From: VXPQ01 sp965248175
Lineage (GTDB): Bacteria > Bacteroidota > Rhodothermia > Rhodothermales > VXPQ01
DNA length: 64,000 bases
Assembly: GCA_965248175.1 (NCBI GenBank)
Contig: OZ252093.1
Coordinates: 248,001-312,000 of the forward strand
Direction of reading: 5' to 3'
The notes beneath the pieces were generated by a model. The model had not been told where the DNA came from. It saw only the letters and a list, made by a program, of their open reading frames with translations, and made no database searches. Shown one piece after another: positions 1 to 7,680 of this stretch. Numbering within the stretch: position 1 is the first letter of the stretch; each line of letters opens with the position of its first letter. A program made the position numbers and the translations under genes.

Positions 1-63
1 TTTCTGGACTTCCCGAACCTCCGGCTCGGGATTTTCTGCCGGTTCGAGGGAAACATCGCTCAT
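1..63 (-). CDS. 5' end of an unidentified gene running off the window
   Basis: An ATG on the minus strand at 63 opens a stop-free frame of 21 codons to the window edge. It begins MSDVSLEPAENPEPEV, a Glu/Pro-rich N-terminus. The start lies 5 bases beyond the aroQ stop codon, and a GGGAG sits about 10 bases upstream of it. That tight spacing suggests the last visible member of an aroQ operon. Too little is present to name the product. Confidence 0.5.
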   Translation of the reverse strand, partial: MSDVSLEPAENPEPEVREVQK

Positions 64-68
64 GTGCG

Positions 69-500
69 TTACGCTCCCGTTCCGTCCAGGAAGTAGCGCA
101 CGGCCAGTTCGTATCCTTTCATGCCGAGACCCACAATCTGCCCTGCGGATACGGCCGCCGTCAGGGAGCGATGCCGAAACGACTCACGGGCATGCACATT
201 CGAAAGATGCACCTCGATAACCGGCACATGTACCGCCGCCACCGCATCCCGCAATGCTATGGACGTATGGGTAAAGGCGCCGGGATTGAATACCACGCCC
301 GACGCGCCTTCGCTGGCCGCCTCATGAAGCGTATCGATCAGGTTGCCCTCGTGATTACTCTGGACAAACCGGAAATCGATGTCGGGGAACAGGGCGCACA
401 ACGTATCCTGCATGTCGGCCAGCGTAGCGGTTCCGTAGGTTTCCGGTTCGCGCGTACCCAGCAGATTCAGGTTGGGACCATTGAGAATAAACAGTTTCAT
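69..500 (-). CDS. aroQ: 3-dehydroquinate dehydratase, type II
   Basis: The 143-aa product matches type II dehydroquinase in length and motifs. It catalyses the third step of the shikimate pathway, 3-dehydroquinate to 3-dehydroshikimate, in the cytoplasm as a dodecamer. Visible features are NGPNLNLLG at residues 7-15, the flexible-lid Arg17 and catalytic Tyr22, the NPGAFTHTS loop at 72-80, and EVHLSN with Glu96 and His98. The start at 500 is preferred over an in-frame codon 18 residues upstream because GGAGG lies 7 bases before it and the family begins at this methionine. It is 80 bases downstream of the MBL hydrolase gene and 5 bases before the next frame. Confidence 0.95.
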   Translation of the reverse strand: MKLFILNGPNLNLLGTREPETYGTATLADMQDTLCALFPDIDFRFVQSNHEGNLIDTLHEAASEGASGVVFNPGAFTHTSIALRDAVAAVHVPVIEVHLSNVHARESFRHRSLTAAVSAGQIVGLGMKGYELAVRYFLDGTGA

Positions 501-580
501 GGGGTATCCTCCGGGCCGGTCATGCAAGGGAAGCGGGTACGGAAATATACGCAAACGGCGTTGGGGAGGGAATCGTGCCG

Positions 581-1384
581 TCAGACACCCGTTTCGAACA
601 CCAACCCGTCGTATCCGAGCCGAATGCCTTCCGGCAAACGGGCGTCGGCATCGGCATGCAGCGTGCTATGCGTCATATGGGTAAAATACGTCTGCCGTGC
701 GCCAATGCGCTGCGCGGCGCGGATCGCCTCGTCAAAGGAAAAATGGGTCGGATGCCCCTCCTCACGCAGGGCATCGAGCACCAGCACATCCAGGCCATGC
801 AGTAAATCGAAACTTTCTTCCGGAATACGATTGGTGTCCGTCAGATAGGCGAATTTTCCTATCCGGTATCCGAAAAGGGGCAGGGACCCATGATACGCAT
901 CAATGGGAATAACAGACACCGAGCAAGAGGAATCGCTGCGTCCGGTTACGGTAAAGGGGCCATCGACGGTTTGAAGAGCCAGATTGGGGACCCCGGGATA
1001 CGAACCGTCCTCAAAGATATAAGTGAACATCTTTTGCAGGACTTCTACCGTATTGCGGCGGGCGTAGCAAGGAACGGGACGGCGGTTTTTGAACAGAAAA
1101 GGACGGAGGTCGTCAACCCCGCCCACATGGTCGAAATGGTGGTGCGTGAATAGAACCGCATCAATATGCCGGATACCTTCGCGAAGCGCCTGTCTGCGAA
1201 AATCCGGCCCGATGTCGATGAGGATGCGGAGCCCCTGCGTCTCGAAGACACATGCGCTCCGGGTACGTTCGTCGCGCGTATCCCCGGAAGTGCATACAGG
1301 ACACGCGCACCCGATTACAGGAACGCCGGTGGATGTACCCGTGCCGAGCAGGGTGACTCGAATGCGGTCCTCATTCCGTGTCAT
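581..1384 (-). CDS. MBL-fold metal-dependent hydrolase (PhnP/lactamase-B type)
   Basis: The 267-aa protein is a metallo-beta-lactamase-fold hydrolase. It carries the metal-binding HHHFDH motif at residues 81-86 and further conserved His/Asp positions (DAYHGS, LTDTN, FTHMTHS). The N-terminal GTGTSTGVP followed by the cysteine cluster GCACPVC (25-31) is typical of a subgroup related to PhnP cyclic phosphodiesterases, where the cysteines bind a structural zinc. The substrate cannot be read from the sequence; a cyclic phosphate or phosphodiester is possible. The chosen ATG overlaps the end of the upstream 97-aa gene by 14 bases, indicating co-transcription. A longer in-frame start 19 codons upstream gives a basic, non-conserved extension. 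Confidence 0.85.
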   Translation of the reverse strand: MTRNEDRIRVTLLGTGTSTGVPVIGCACPVCTSGDTRDERTRSACVFETQGLRILIDIGPDFRRQALREGIRHIDAVLFTHHHFDHVGGVDDLRPFLFKNRRPVPCYARRNTVEVLQKMFTYIFEDGSYPGVPNLALQTVDGPFTVTGRSDSSCSVSVIPIDAYHGSLPLFGYRIGKFAYLTDTNRIPEESFDLLHGLDVLVLDALREEGHPTHFSFDEAIRAAQRIGARQTYFTHMTHSTLHADADARLPEGIRLGYDGLVFETGV

Positions 1385-1664
1385 CCGCTTCGTACAACTC
1401 CGCCGGCTCGTGTTGCCGCCATACTTCCTCGACCGCGGCACGCACAGTGGGTTTCAGAAAAATATCGTCGATGGGCAATCCCCGAAGGCTGTTCGCCAGC
1501 ACGACCAATTGCGCTTCGGGAAGATGCTGCTTGTTCAACACAATGATTTCTTCATCGGCAATCTTGCACCGTCCGCCTCGAAAATTACCTTTCTCCATGC
1601 GCACCTCCAGACCAAACCCGGCAGCTGCTTCCCTGAGTTCTTCAAGGATGTGTTTCGTCTTCAT
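1371..1664 (-). CDS. Small conserved protein of unknown function
   Basis: A 97-aa acidic cytoplasmic protein with no signal peptide or membrane segment. A helical N-terminus (KHILEELREAAAGFGLEV) is followed by a short beta-rich stretch (GGRCKIADEEIIVLNK) and a helical tail. It resembles small conserved proteins that precede MBL-fold genes in Bacteroidota-type genomes, but I cannot assign a named family with certainty. It overlaps the MBL hydrolase start by 14 bases, so the two are probably translationally coupled. Upstream to the outer-membrane protein gene there are 227 bases with no recognisable gene. Confidence 0.7.
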   Translation of the reverse strand: MKTKHILEELREAAAGFGLEVRMEKGNFRGGRCKIADEEIIVLNKQHLPEAQLVVLANSLRGLPIDDIFLKPTVRAAVEEVWRQHEPAELYEADDTE

Positions 1665-1891
1665 CGGGACGTCCGTATGTGAGAATCCTGCCGGGAATTA
1701 GGATGCCGCGATCTAACGCACCCCTCTCATCCCGAAGAGGTATGGCGTGCGGCAACAACCAGCGGTTCATGCTCTGGTGCGAACACGGATCGGGTTACGC
1801 GCTTCCGGTCTCCTGTGCCCTCCACTGGATGCCACGCCCTAATAATAACGATAATAATGCATTGTGCAACGGGATGTTCGGAACCGTACGG

Positions 1892-2674
1892 TTACCAGTT
1901 CAGACCCAATGTGGCCATATGCTGGGACCCGAGGTAATCAAGCCGGGTTTGGCTGGGTTCCAGCAACAGGTTCGCCTCGCCCACCCGCCAGGACTGTGTG
2001 CGGAATCCGTATCCCGCTGACAAACCAAAGCGCCCGAACACCTCGCGAATATCCATGCGCACACCCGCATCCACCAGCCATGCCATACCGGTGCTCCCCC
2101 CAAAGGAACGCAGCGCAATGCCCAATGCGGGAGCGGCCCGTGCCTCGAAACGGACATTTTTTCCTCGCTCCGTACTGCCGCCGAGGCCACCACCCAAAGC
2201 AATCACCGTCACCTGAAACGATGAAAAAGGAGAATTTGCCTGTCCCGCCGGGGCTACGCGGCGGTAGTTCGACTGGAGCGTCAGGGGAAGGTATAACCGG
2301 GAAGCCTCCGATGCCCCGATGGTGAACAGATTATTCCAGGTTGCAATGGCAACGTCCAGTAGCCTCGAGTTGTGATCAGCGGCGACGCTTTCCGGCCCAT
2401 AGGTTACGGTCGCGGTGATATTGCCCCGTGCGTACATAATACCATAGGCCGGACCGGTGAATGCCGGCGCCCCTTCGGTCGATATGTTCGTGTCAGGCTG
2501 GAAATCGACCATCTGCCAGGCGATCGAAAGCACTCCGACGCGTTGCTGCGCTACCCTTCCGTAGGAAAAAAGCTGTGCATGGGCCTCGGGAACAACCGCA
2601 AGAGAAGCATAAGCGAGCAACAACGTCATCGTAACGCCCGCAACCGGAGACAACGAACTTCCGCGAGGAGACAT
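1892..2674 (-). CDS. Outer-membrane beta-barrel-like protein, function unknown
   Basis: The 260-aa product has a signal peptide: a hydrophobic run MTLLLAYASLAVV followed by EAHA and QLF as the probable cleavage site. The rest is rich in alternating hydrophobic residues and Gly/aromatic turns and ends in LGLNW, a C-terminal aromatic residue as expected for BAM-inserted barrels. No enzymatic motif is visible. The ATG at 2674 is chosen; a GTG at 2710 and an internal ATG at 2632 are alternatives and none has a strong ribosome binding site. It begins 49 bases after the RNase G stop on the same strand and could share its transcript. Confidence 0.65.
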   Translation of the reverse strand: MSPRGSSLSPVAGVTMTLLLAYASLAVVPEAHAQLFSYGRVAQQRVGVLSIAWQMVDFQPDTNISTEGAPAFTGPAYGIMYARGNITATVTYGPESVAADHNSRLLDVAIATWNNLFTIGASEASRLYLPLTLQSNYRRVAPAGQANSPFSSFQVTVIALGGGLGGSTERGKNVRFEARAAPALGIALRSFGGSTGMAWLVDAGVRMDIREVFGRFGLSAGYGFRTQSWRVGEANLLLEPSQTRLDYLGSQHMATLGLNW

Positions 2675-2723
2675 AGTCGAGAAGAAAAGTGGAGAAAGCG
2701 CCCGCGACACAATGCCTTCCGGC

Positions 2724-4550
2724 CTATCCGGGCCTGGCGCCTTTCGACAACGGAACCTTCCGGGTAAGGTCCTCCCCGGACCGGGTATCCGTGATACGGA
2801 ACGCGTACGGGGACATCGTTCCGTCTGTTTTGAGACGCACTGGCAGAGAATGTTTCAGAAAGAACCCAAATCGAATGCCGGCAATTTTGCGCCTCAGCCA
2901 GGCAGCCGTAAACGGATGCGCCCATAGCGTAAGGTTCCGTGGACCGCCCATGGCCTTGTACGCCACAATCCACTGCTCAATTTCCTGGAGCACCACGACC
3001 GGGTCCGGACGCCTTCCCCGGGAACTCCCGCGCCCCCTTCCGGAAGACTGTTTCGGTTCGTTCCGCTCCTTTCTTTCCGGGGGCTGCGTTTCGCCCTGGT
3101 CGGGTTGCACCGTCCCGGCCGAACCATTCTTCGTCAGAAAATCGGGGGAGTTTTCCCCCACCGTGACACTTGGGCGCAAACGTTGCCGGGTGATCTGGAC
3201 GAGCCCGAAGTCGCTCATAGGCAGCACCTTCGTCACGGCGCGGTCTTTTCTGAACTCCTTCCTGAGTTCATCATAAACTTTCCTCCGGTTCTTCTCATCC
3301 CGGAGGTCAATGAAGTCGACCACGATGATACCGCCGAGATCCCGCAGGCGAATTTGCTTGGTGATGACGCGGGCGGCCTCCAGATTCACCTTTACCGAAC
3401 TTTCCTCCTGCGAAAGCCCACGCCCCGCCCTGCCGGAGTTCACATCCACGACATGCATGGCCTCCGTATGTTCGATAAAGAGATACCCGCCGCCAGGAAG
3501 ATTAACGCGCCCCTCGAACGCCTCCTGTATTTCGGTGTGGATGCCGACCGCCTCGAACACATGTTCCTTCCCGTTGTGATACCGGATGGCGTCGGCCATC
3601 TGTGGAGCTATCGCCTGAATGTAATTCCTGACATTTCTGTAGAGCCGCTCATTGTCGATCAGCACCCGGTCGTAATCTTCGGAAAACCGATCGCGCATAA
3701 CCGACGAGAGCATATCCACGTCGCGATGAACCAGCATAGGCGGGTTCGGGCGCCCCGCGAGTTTCTGCTCCATCTTGCGCCATTTATCAAGCAACAGCCT
3801 TAAATCAGTGTCGAGCGTTTTAGCATTTTTTCCCTCAGCCACCGTGCGCACGATCAGGCCCACGCCCGGAGGAACAAGGCTCTTGGCAAGGGCTTTGAGC
3901 CGCCGCCGTTCCTTGTAGGAATGAATCTGCTTGGACACCGCTACATAGTTCCCGAACGGAACGAGGACCAGAAAGCGTCCGGCCATCGAAATATCCGTGG
4001 AAACACGGCTGCCCTTGTTCGAGATCGGCTCCTTGACAACCTTGACCAGAATGCGCTGGTTGGTCTTGAGACACTTTTCGGGCGGATCACCGGATCGCCT
4101 GTTTTTTTCGGTTTTCCTCGACAGGCGTTGCACGAGTCGTCGCCGGGCACGGAGCTTTGCTGTCGGCGCAACGCGATTTTTTTCGTCGGTGTGCCTGGCT
4201 GCGCTGCGATCGCCGCGCGGCTTGCGGCGTGCGCCCCGTTTTCTCGGCGGCTTCCGATTTTGATTGACTGTGCGAGATACATCCGGTTGCTTTGCGTCAA
4301 CGAACGCAAGCAACTGTCCGATGTCATCCGACAGATCGGAAAAATGAAGAAAGGCGTCCTGTTTTCTCCCAATGTCCACGAACGCGGCCTGGATGCTTGG
4401 CATAACCTTGCAGATCCTGCCAAGGTAAATGTCGCCGATCGTTCGGGAGTTATCAGGGTTCTCTATGTAGAGTTCTGCGAGACTTCCATTTTCTATGATG
4501 GCTATCCGCGTTTGCGCCTTCTCTGCATTGATGACAATTTCCTTACCCAT
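2724..4550 (-). CDS. rng: Ribonuclease E/G family endoribonuclease
   Basis: The 608-aa product belongs to the RNase E/G family, which cleaves single-stranded AU-rich RNA in rRNA maturation and mRNA decay. The N-terminus (GKEIVINAEKAQTRIAI, GDIYLGRICKVMPSIQAAFVDIG) is the RNase H/S1-like part. The catalytic DNase I-like region has VDVNSGRA (Asp369) and GGIIVVDFIDL (Asp412), which match the two magnesium-binding aspartates. Two oddities: a very basic insertion of about 75 residues (86-160) splits the S1 domain, and after RQRLRPS the usual Zn-link CxxC is absent, replaced by a Gly/Arg/Ser-rich linker. The C-terminal HPFTAAWL block is intact, which argues against a frameshift. An ATG at 4550 is used; a GTG lies 5 codons upstream. 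Confidence 0.93.
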   Translation of the reverse strand: MGKEIVINAEKAQTRIAIIENGSLAELYIENPDNSRTIGDIYLGRICKVMPSIQAAFVDIGRKQDAFLHFSDLSDDIGQLLAFVDAKQPDVSRTVNQNRKPPRKRGARRKPRGDRSAARHTDEKNRVAPTAKLRARRRLVQRLSRKTEKNRRSGDPPEKCLKTNQRILVKVVKEPISNKGSRVSTDISMAGRFLVLVPFGNYVAVSKQIHSYKERRRLKALAKSLVPPGVGLIVRTVAEGKNAKTLDTDLRLLLDKWRKMEQKLAGRPNPPMLVHRDVDMLSSVMRDRFSEDYDRVLIDNERLYRNVRNYIQAIAPQMADAIRYHNGKEHVFEAVGIHTEIQEAFEGRVNLPGGGYLFIEHTEAMHVVDVNSGRAGRGLSQEESSVKVNLEAARVITKQIRLRDLGGIIVVDFIDLRDEKNRRKVYDELRKEFRKDRAVTKVLPMSDFGLVQITRQRLRPSVTVGENSPDFLTKNGSAGTVQPDQGETQPPERKERNEPKQSSGRGRGSSRGRRPDPVVVLQEIEQWIVAYKAMGGPRNLTLWAHPFTAAWLRRKIAGIRFGFFLKHSLPVRLKTDGTMSPYAFRITDTRSGEDLTRKVPLSKGARPG

Positions 4551-4924
4551 ATAAGACGTGAGCACACGCCTTCGATAAGCCGGTTGATGTGCTGCGCATC
4601 CGGGCCTGCCGGACCGGATATTGCGCCTGAACGATGGATCGATACGGTCCCAACAGCATTTTCATGTAGAGACAGGCAAGTATTCCATGCAATGGTTGCA
4701 AGAACATGCATGAAACACGTTTCGAAGATTGTGCCATCGGGTTCGGAGCATCGCCAGACAACTGGAATATGCCGGGTAAACGGGATATTCGGAATGGACG
4801 CTCCACCTCGCACATAGGCAGCGCACAAGGTACGCTGCTTGCGGGAAACAGTATCGGAAAACCGGCTCAAGGACAACGTGCTACGCTCCTTGACAAATTG
4901 CAAAAAGTCGTGTGTGAAGATCAA

Positions 4925-4940
4925 CACCCCAGCTGGGGTG
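4925..4940. repeat. Perfect 16-base palindrome in the rng-gltA intergenic region
   Basis: CACCCCAGCTGGGGTG is fully self-complementary with no spacer. It lies between two divergent genes, about 195 bases before gltA and 375 before rng, next to an AT-rich tract. This fits a binding site for a dimeric regulator. A regulator cannot be named. Confidence 0.5.
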
Positions 4941-5087
4941 GCTAAAGAAAATTCAACATTTTCTGTTATGTTACATGCCGGCCCGGCATAAATGATCCCG
5001 GCGACGACCCGGCACTTTATCCTGGTTTACGCGTATTATATCGGATTCGACGTTACTGCCCGATTTTTCGGCGCCATAATAGTAGGA

Positions 5088-5109
5088 TCAGCCCCCGGTG
5101 CGGGGCTGA
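5088..5109 (+). promoter_or_regulatory. Stem-loop in the gltA leader
   Basis: TCAGCCCC (5088-5095) and GGGGCTGA (5102-5109) form an 8-bp stem with a 6-base loop ending 26 bases before the gltA start codon. No T-run follows, so a terminator is unlikely. It could affect translation or mark an operator. The gltA start has no clear Shine-Dalgarno sequence. Confidence 0.4.
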
Positions 5110-5135
5110 CCGTGTAAAGACAATATAAACCCATC

Positions 5136-6320
5136 ATGCCAGCCTCTGCTCAAAACAACGCATCGAAGGACCCCGAAAAACCGGAAAATACGCCGTCGGC
5201 GAAGGTGCAGGGACTGGCCGATGTCGTTGCATTGGATTCGCACATTGCCTTTGTCAACGGGAAGATTGGACAACTGTTGTATCGCGGCTACGACATCCGC
5301 GATCTCGCCCGCAACACCTCTTACGAGGAAGTTCTTTGCCTCCTCCTGGACGGTGACTTGCCTAATCAGGCTCGCCTCGACGAGGTGAAAGAACAATTGC
5401 GAGCAGCCCTCGTCTTGCCGGAGGGTATATGGAGTATTTTACACCGCATACCGAAAGACGCCAATCCCATGGCGGCCCTCCGAACGACGGTTTCTGCGCT
5501 AAGCCTGTTCGACGACGAGGCCGACGACGGATCGCCTAAGGCAAACTACAGAAAATCAATCCGGATTGTTGCACGCGTTCCTTCGATCATTGCAGCGATC
5601 GACCGGTTGCGCAAAGGGAAAGAACCGGTAGCTCCTCGCACGGATTGTTCGCATGCGCACAATTTTCTCTACATGCTTAATGGCGAAAGGCCCGGAGAGA
5701 TGGCCGAACGCACATTCGACGCATGCCTGGTGCTTCATGCCGAACACGGGCTGAATGCCTCTACCTTTGCAAGCCGCGTGATCGGAGCAACGCTATCGGA
5801 TATCTACTCGGCAGTAACAGGCGGCATTGCAGCGCTGAAAGGTCCGCTCCACGGTGGGGCCAATCAGGAGGTAATGCGCATGTTGCTCGAAATCGACAAG
5901 TCCGGCCAACGACCCGTCGACTATATTTCGGCAAAACTTGCAAAGAAGGAACGCATCATGGGCTTCGGGCACCGTGTCTACAAGACGATGGACCCGCGCG
6001 CCGGCTTTCTGAAAGACATGGGCAAAGGACTCGGCGAGGAAATCGGCTCCCTGAAATGGTACGAAATGAGCCTGGAGATGATGGAAATCATGAAGGCGGA
6101 GAAAGGCCTGTATCCCAACGTGGATTTCTTCAGCGCCTCCATCTACTACATGTTGGGCATCGCTATCGACCTGTACACGCCCATCTTCGCCCTAAGCCGC
6201 ACAGCAGGCTGGAGTGCTCACTTGAAGGAACAATGGGACGGCAACAGGCTGATTCGTCCGAAGGCCGCGTATGTCGGCCCACAGGGAAAACGCACACTCC
6301 CGATCGGGCAGCGTGCATAA
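5136..6320 (+). CDS. gltA: Citrate synthase
   Basis: The 394-aa enzyme condenses acetyl-CoA with oxaloacetate to citrate, the entry step of the TCA cycle. The catalytic triad is visible: His239 in KGPLHGGANQEV, His279 in GFGHRVYKTMDPR and Asp330 in YPNVDFFSA. Other substrate-binding motifs are LHAEHGLNAST (200-210) and SRTAGWSAH near the C-terminus. The first 25 residues are a polar extension (Asn/Lys/Pro/Glu) before the conserved GLADVVALDS. It stands alone on the plus strand, with sdhCAB close downstream, so TCA-cycle functions cluster. A 2-methylcitrate synthase activity cannot be excluded from sequence alone. Confidence 0.96.
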   Translation: MPASAQNNASKDPEKPENTPSAKVQGLADVVALDSHIAFVNGKIGQLLYRGYDIRDLARNTSYEEVLCLLLDGDLPNQARLDEVKEQLRAALVLPEGIWSILHRIPKDANPMAALRTTVSALSLFDDEADDGSPKANYRKSIRIVARVPSIIAAIDRLRKGKEPVAPRTDCSHAHNFLYMLNGERPGEMAERTFDACLVLHAEHGLNASTFASRVIGATLSDIYSAVTGGIAALKGPLHGGANQEVMRMLLEIDKSGQRPVDYISAKLAKKERIMGFGHRVYKTMDPRAGFLKDMGKGLGEEIGSLKWYEMSLEMMEIMKAEKGLYPNVDFFSASIYYMLGIAIDLYTPIFALSRTAGWSAHLKEQWDGNRLIRPKAAYVGPQGKRTLPIGQRA

Positions 6321-6369
6321 ACGCCTTTCTCCGCGAATAAACGAGGAGAAAAGAAGGGAAGTAGATGTG

Positions 6370-6415
6370 GTGCGGCCCGCGATCGGACGGAATCTGCCCT
6401 GATCGCGGGCCGTAC
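6370..6415. terminator. Strong hairpin between convergent gltA and the repeat lipoprotein gene
   Basis: CGGCCCGCGATC (6373-6384) pairs perfectly with GATCGCGGGCCG (6401-6412). Allowing one G-U pair, the stem extends to 15 bp (6370-6384 with 6401-6415), with a 16-base loop. It lies 49 bases after the gltA stop and 21 bases after the convergent lipoprotein stop. It can therefore serve either transcript, although no poly-T tail is present. Confidence 0.6.
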
Positions 6416-6436
6416 GGTGTCAATCAGGCGAACAGA

Positions 6437-6730
6437 CTATCCCTCATCCTCCATGGCCTCATCCTCCATGGCCTCATCCTCCATGGCCTCATCCTCCATG
6501 GCCTCATCCTCCATGGCCTCATCCTCCATGGCCTCATCCCCTTCCATCATGTCATCCCCTTCCATCTCCATCTCATCGGCATCCATGTCATCCATGTCAT
6601 GGCCTTCCACCTCCATGTCATCTCCTTCCATCATGGCGTCTTCGCTATCGGCCTGCTGCCCCCCACAGCCGACAAGAGCCGTTAAGGCAATCACAAGGGT
6701 CATTATAGAAAACGTACGCAATATCGTCAT
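6437..6730 (-). CDS. Acidic repeat lipoprotein
   Basis: A 97-aa predicted lipoprotein. The N-terminus MTILRTFSIMTLVIALTALV leads into the lipobox LVGC, followed by GGQQADSED. The mature part is almost only Met, Glu, Asp, Ala and Gly, ending in six identical AMEDE pentapeptides. The start at 6730 is set by GGAGG 6 bases upstream, one of the best ribosome binding sites in the window; a longer in-frame reading upstream is not supported. It faces gltA and is divergent from sdhC. The highly negative, Met-rich tail could bind divalent cations, but no family is recognised. Confidence 0.75.
   Translation of the reverse strand: MTILRTFSIMTLVIALTALVGCGGQQADSEDAMMEGDDMEVEGHDMDDMDADEMEMEGDDMMEGDEAMEDEAMEDEAMEDEAMEDEAMEDEAMEDEG
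6443..6532 (-). repeat. Six tandem 15-base repeats inside the lipoprotein gene
   Basis: The unit GCCATGGAGGATGAG on the minus strand, encoding AMEDE, occurs six times head to tail without mismatch. Upstream degenerate copies (EMEMEGDDM, MMEGDDME) suggest the array grew from an older acidic sequence. Perfect identity implies recent expansion, and copy number may vary between strains without shifting the frame. Confidence 0.9.
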
Positions 6731-6956
6731 GGCTGGCCTCCGTATGGCGATTGGTTTTTCAAGTGCAGATCTTTGGCAGAACTTTTTGCGAGATACCCCG
6801 CAAATGCCCCCTCCCCAAAGCATGCGGTTCAATTTTGGACAATAGATAGTATATTCACAAAGTTTGTAATAATCCAATGGAACCTGATATTTATTATCCT
6901 TAGCATGCTTTTTTGCATTCCCGTTACGCCCTGACGAGGCGCAGAAAGCCCCCACC

Positions 6957-7670
6957 ATGACGCCCCGGATCAAACACGACAAGCCCGATCTTCGATCGGC
7001 CCTTTCCTCCTCGGTCGGCAAAAAGGTACTGACCGGGGTTACCGGCTTCGCCTGGGCGGGGTTTGTTATACTCCACATGGCAGGGAACCTGAGTTATTTC
7101 GGCGCCGGCGAGGCCTACAACGAATATGCGCACAAGTTACTGAGCACAGGGCCACTCCTCTACGCAGTCGAGATTGTGCTCCTGGTTTGCCTCGTAATCC
7201 ATGCAATCCTCGGAGTGAATATCTATCTCGGCAAGCGCCGCGCCAGAAAACACGGCTACGACACCTACCGAAGCGCAGGACGCCCCGGCTTGCAATCCCC
7301 GAGCTCCCGGACCATGATCCTGACAGGTGTAGTCCTGCTCGTCTTTCTCGTGATCCACCTCAAGTCGTTCAAGTTCGGTCCCGGAATCGCAGAGGGATAT
7401 AGCCTGCTGGTGGATGGTGAGCCTATCCGGGACCTCAAGCGTCTGGTTACGGAGAAGTTTCAGCACCCGCTCTATACGTTCGGATATACAGGCGTAATGG
7501 TTTTGCTGGGATTTCATCTGCGCCATGGCGTATGGAGCGCACTCCAGTCCCTGGGCGCCATGAACCGGCGCCTGACACCGTTGATCTACGGAATCGCGGC
7601 CCTGCTTGCCGTCGGCATTGCTGCAGGTTTTATTGTACTGCCTCTGTACATTTATTTTTTCGCCCCGTAA
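6957..7670 (+). CDS. sdhC: Succinate dehydrogenase cytochrome b558 subunit
   Basis: A 237-aa membrane protein that anchors succinate:quinone oxidoreductase and carries heme b. Five hydrophobic helices are visible, roughly at residues 25-45, 65-90, 118-135, 170-190 and 210-233. The single long anchor with five helices is the b558 type found in Bacteroidota and Bacillus, replacing separate SdhC and SdhD. Histidines within or near the helices (VILHMAGN, LVIHAILG, VIHLKSF, GFHLRHG) are candidate heme ligands. It is the first gene of sdhCAB; sdhA follows after 10 bases. Upstream, 6731-6956 is AT-rich and should contain the operon promoter. Confidence 0.95.
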   Translation: MTPRIKHDKPDLRSALSSSVGKKVLTGVTGFAWAGFVILHMAGNLSYFGAGEAYNEYAHKLLSTGPLLYAVEIVLLVCLVIHAILGVNIYLGKRRARKHGYDTYRSAGRPGLQSPSSRTMILTGVVLLVFLVIHLKSFKFGPGIAEGYSLLVDGEPIRDLKRLVTEKFQHPLYTFGYTGVMVLLGFHLRHGVWSALQSLGAMNRRLTPLIYGIAALLAVGIAAGFIVLPLYIYFFAP

Positions 7671-7680
7671 CTCCGCAGCC

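Larger units (their letters stand above)
4551..5135. other. 585-base divergent intergenic region between rng and gltA
   Basis: No reading frame here looks like a gene. The short ORFs on both strands have no recognisable motif, no ribosome binding site and unconvincing composition. The region must hold the promoters of both rng (leftward) and gltA (rightward). A TTGACA hexamer lies at 4890-4895. A perfect 16-base palindrome (4925-4940) and a leader hairpin (5088-5109) are listed separately. The stretch 4941-4975 is AT-rich compared with its surroundings. Confidence 0.6.

Noticed and set aside
4502..4927. Minus- and plus-strand short frames in the rng-gltA gap
   Set aside because: They overlap rng or each other, have no ribosome site and no recognisable pattern.
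6443..6532. Possible CRISPR-like or intergenic tandem array
   Set aside because: The repeats are 15 bases, contiguous without spacers and in frame within a lipoprotein gene.
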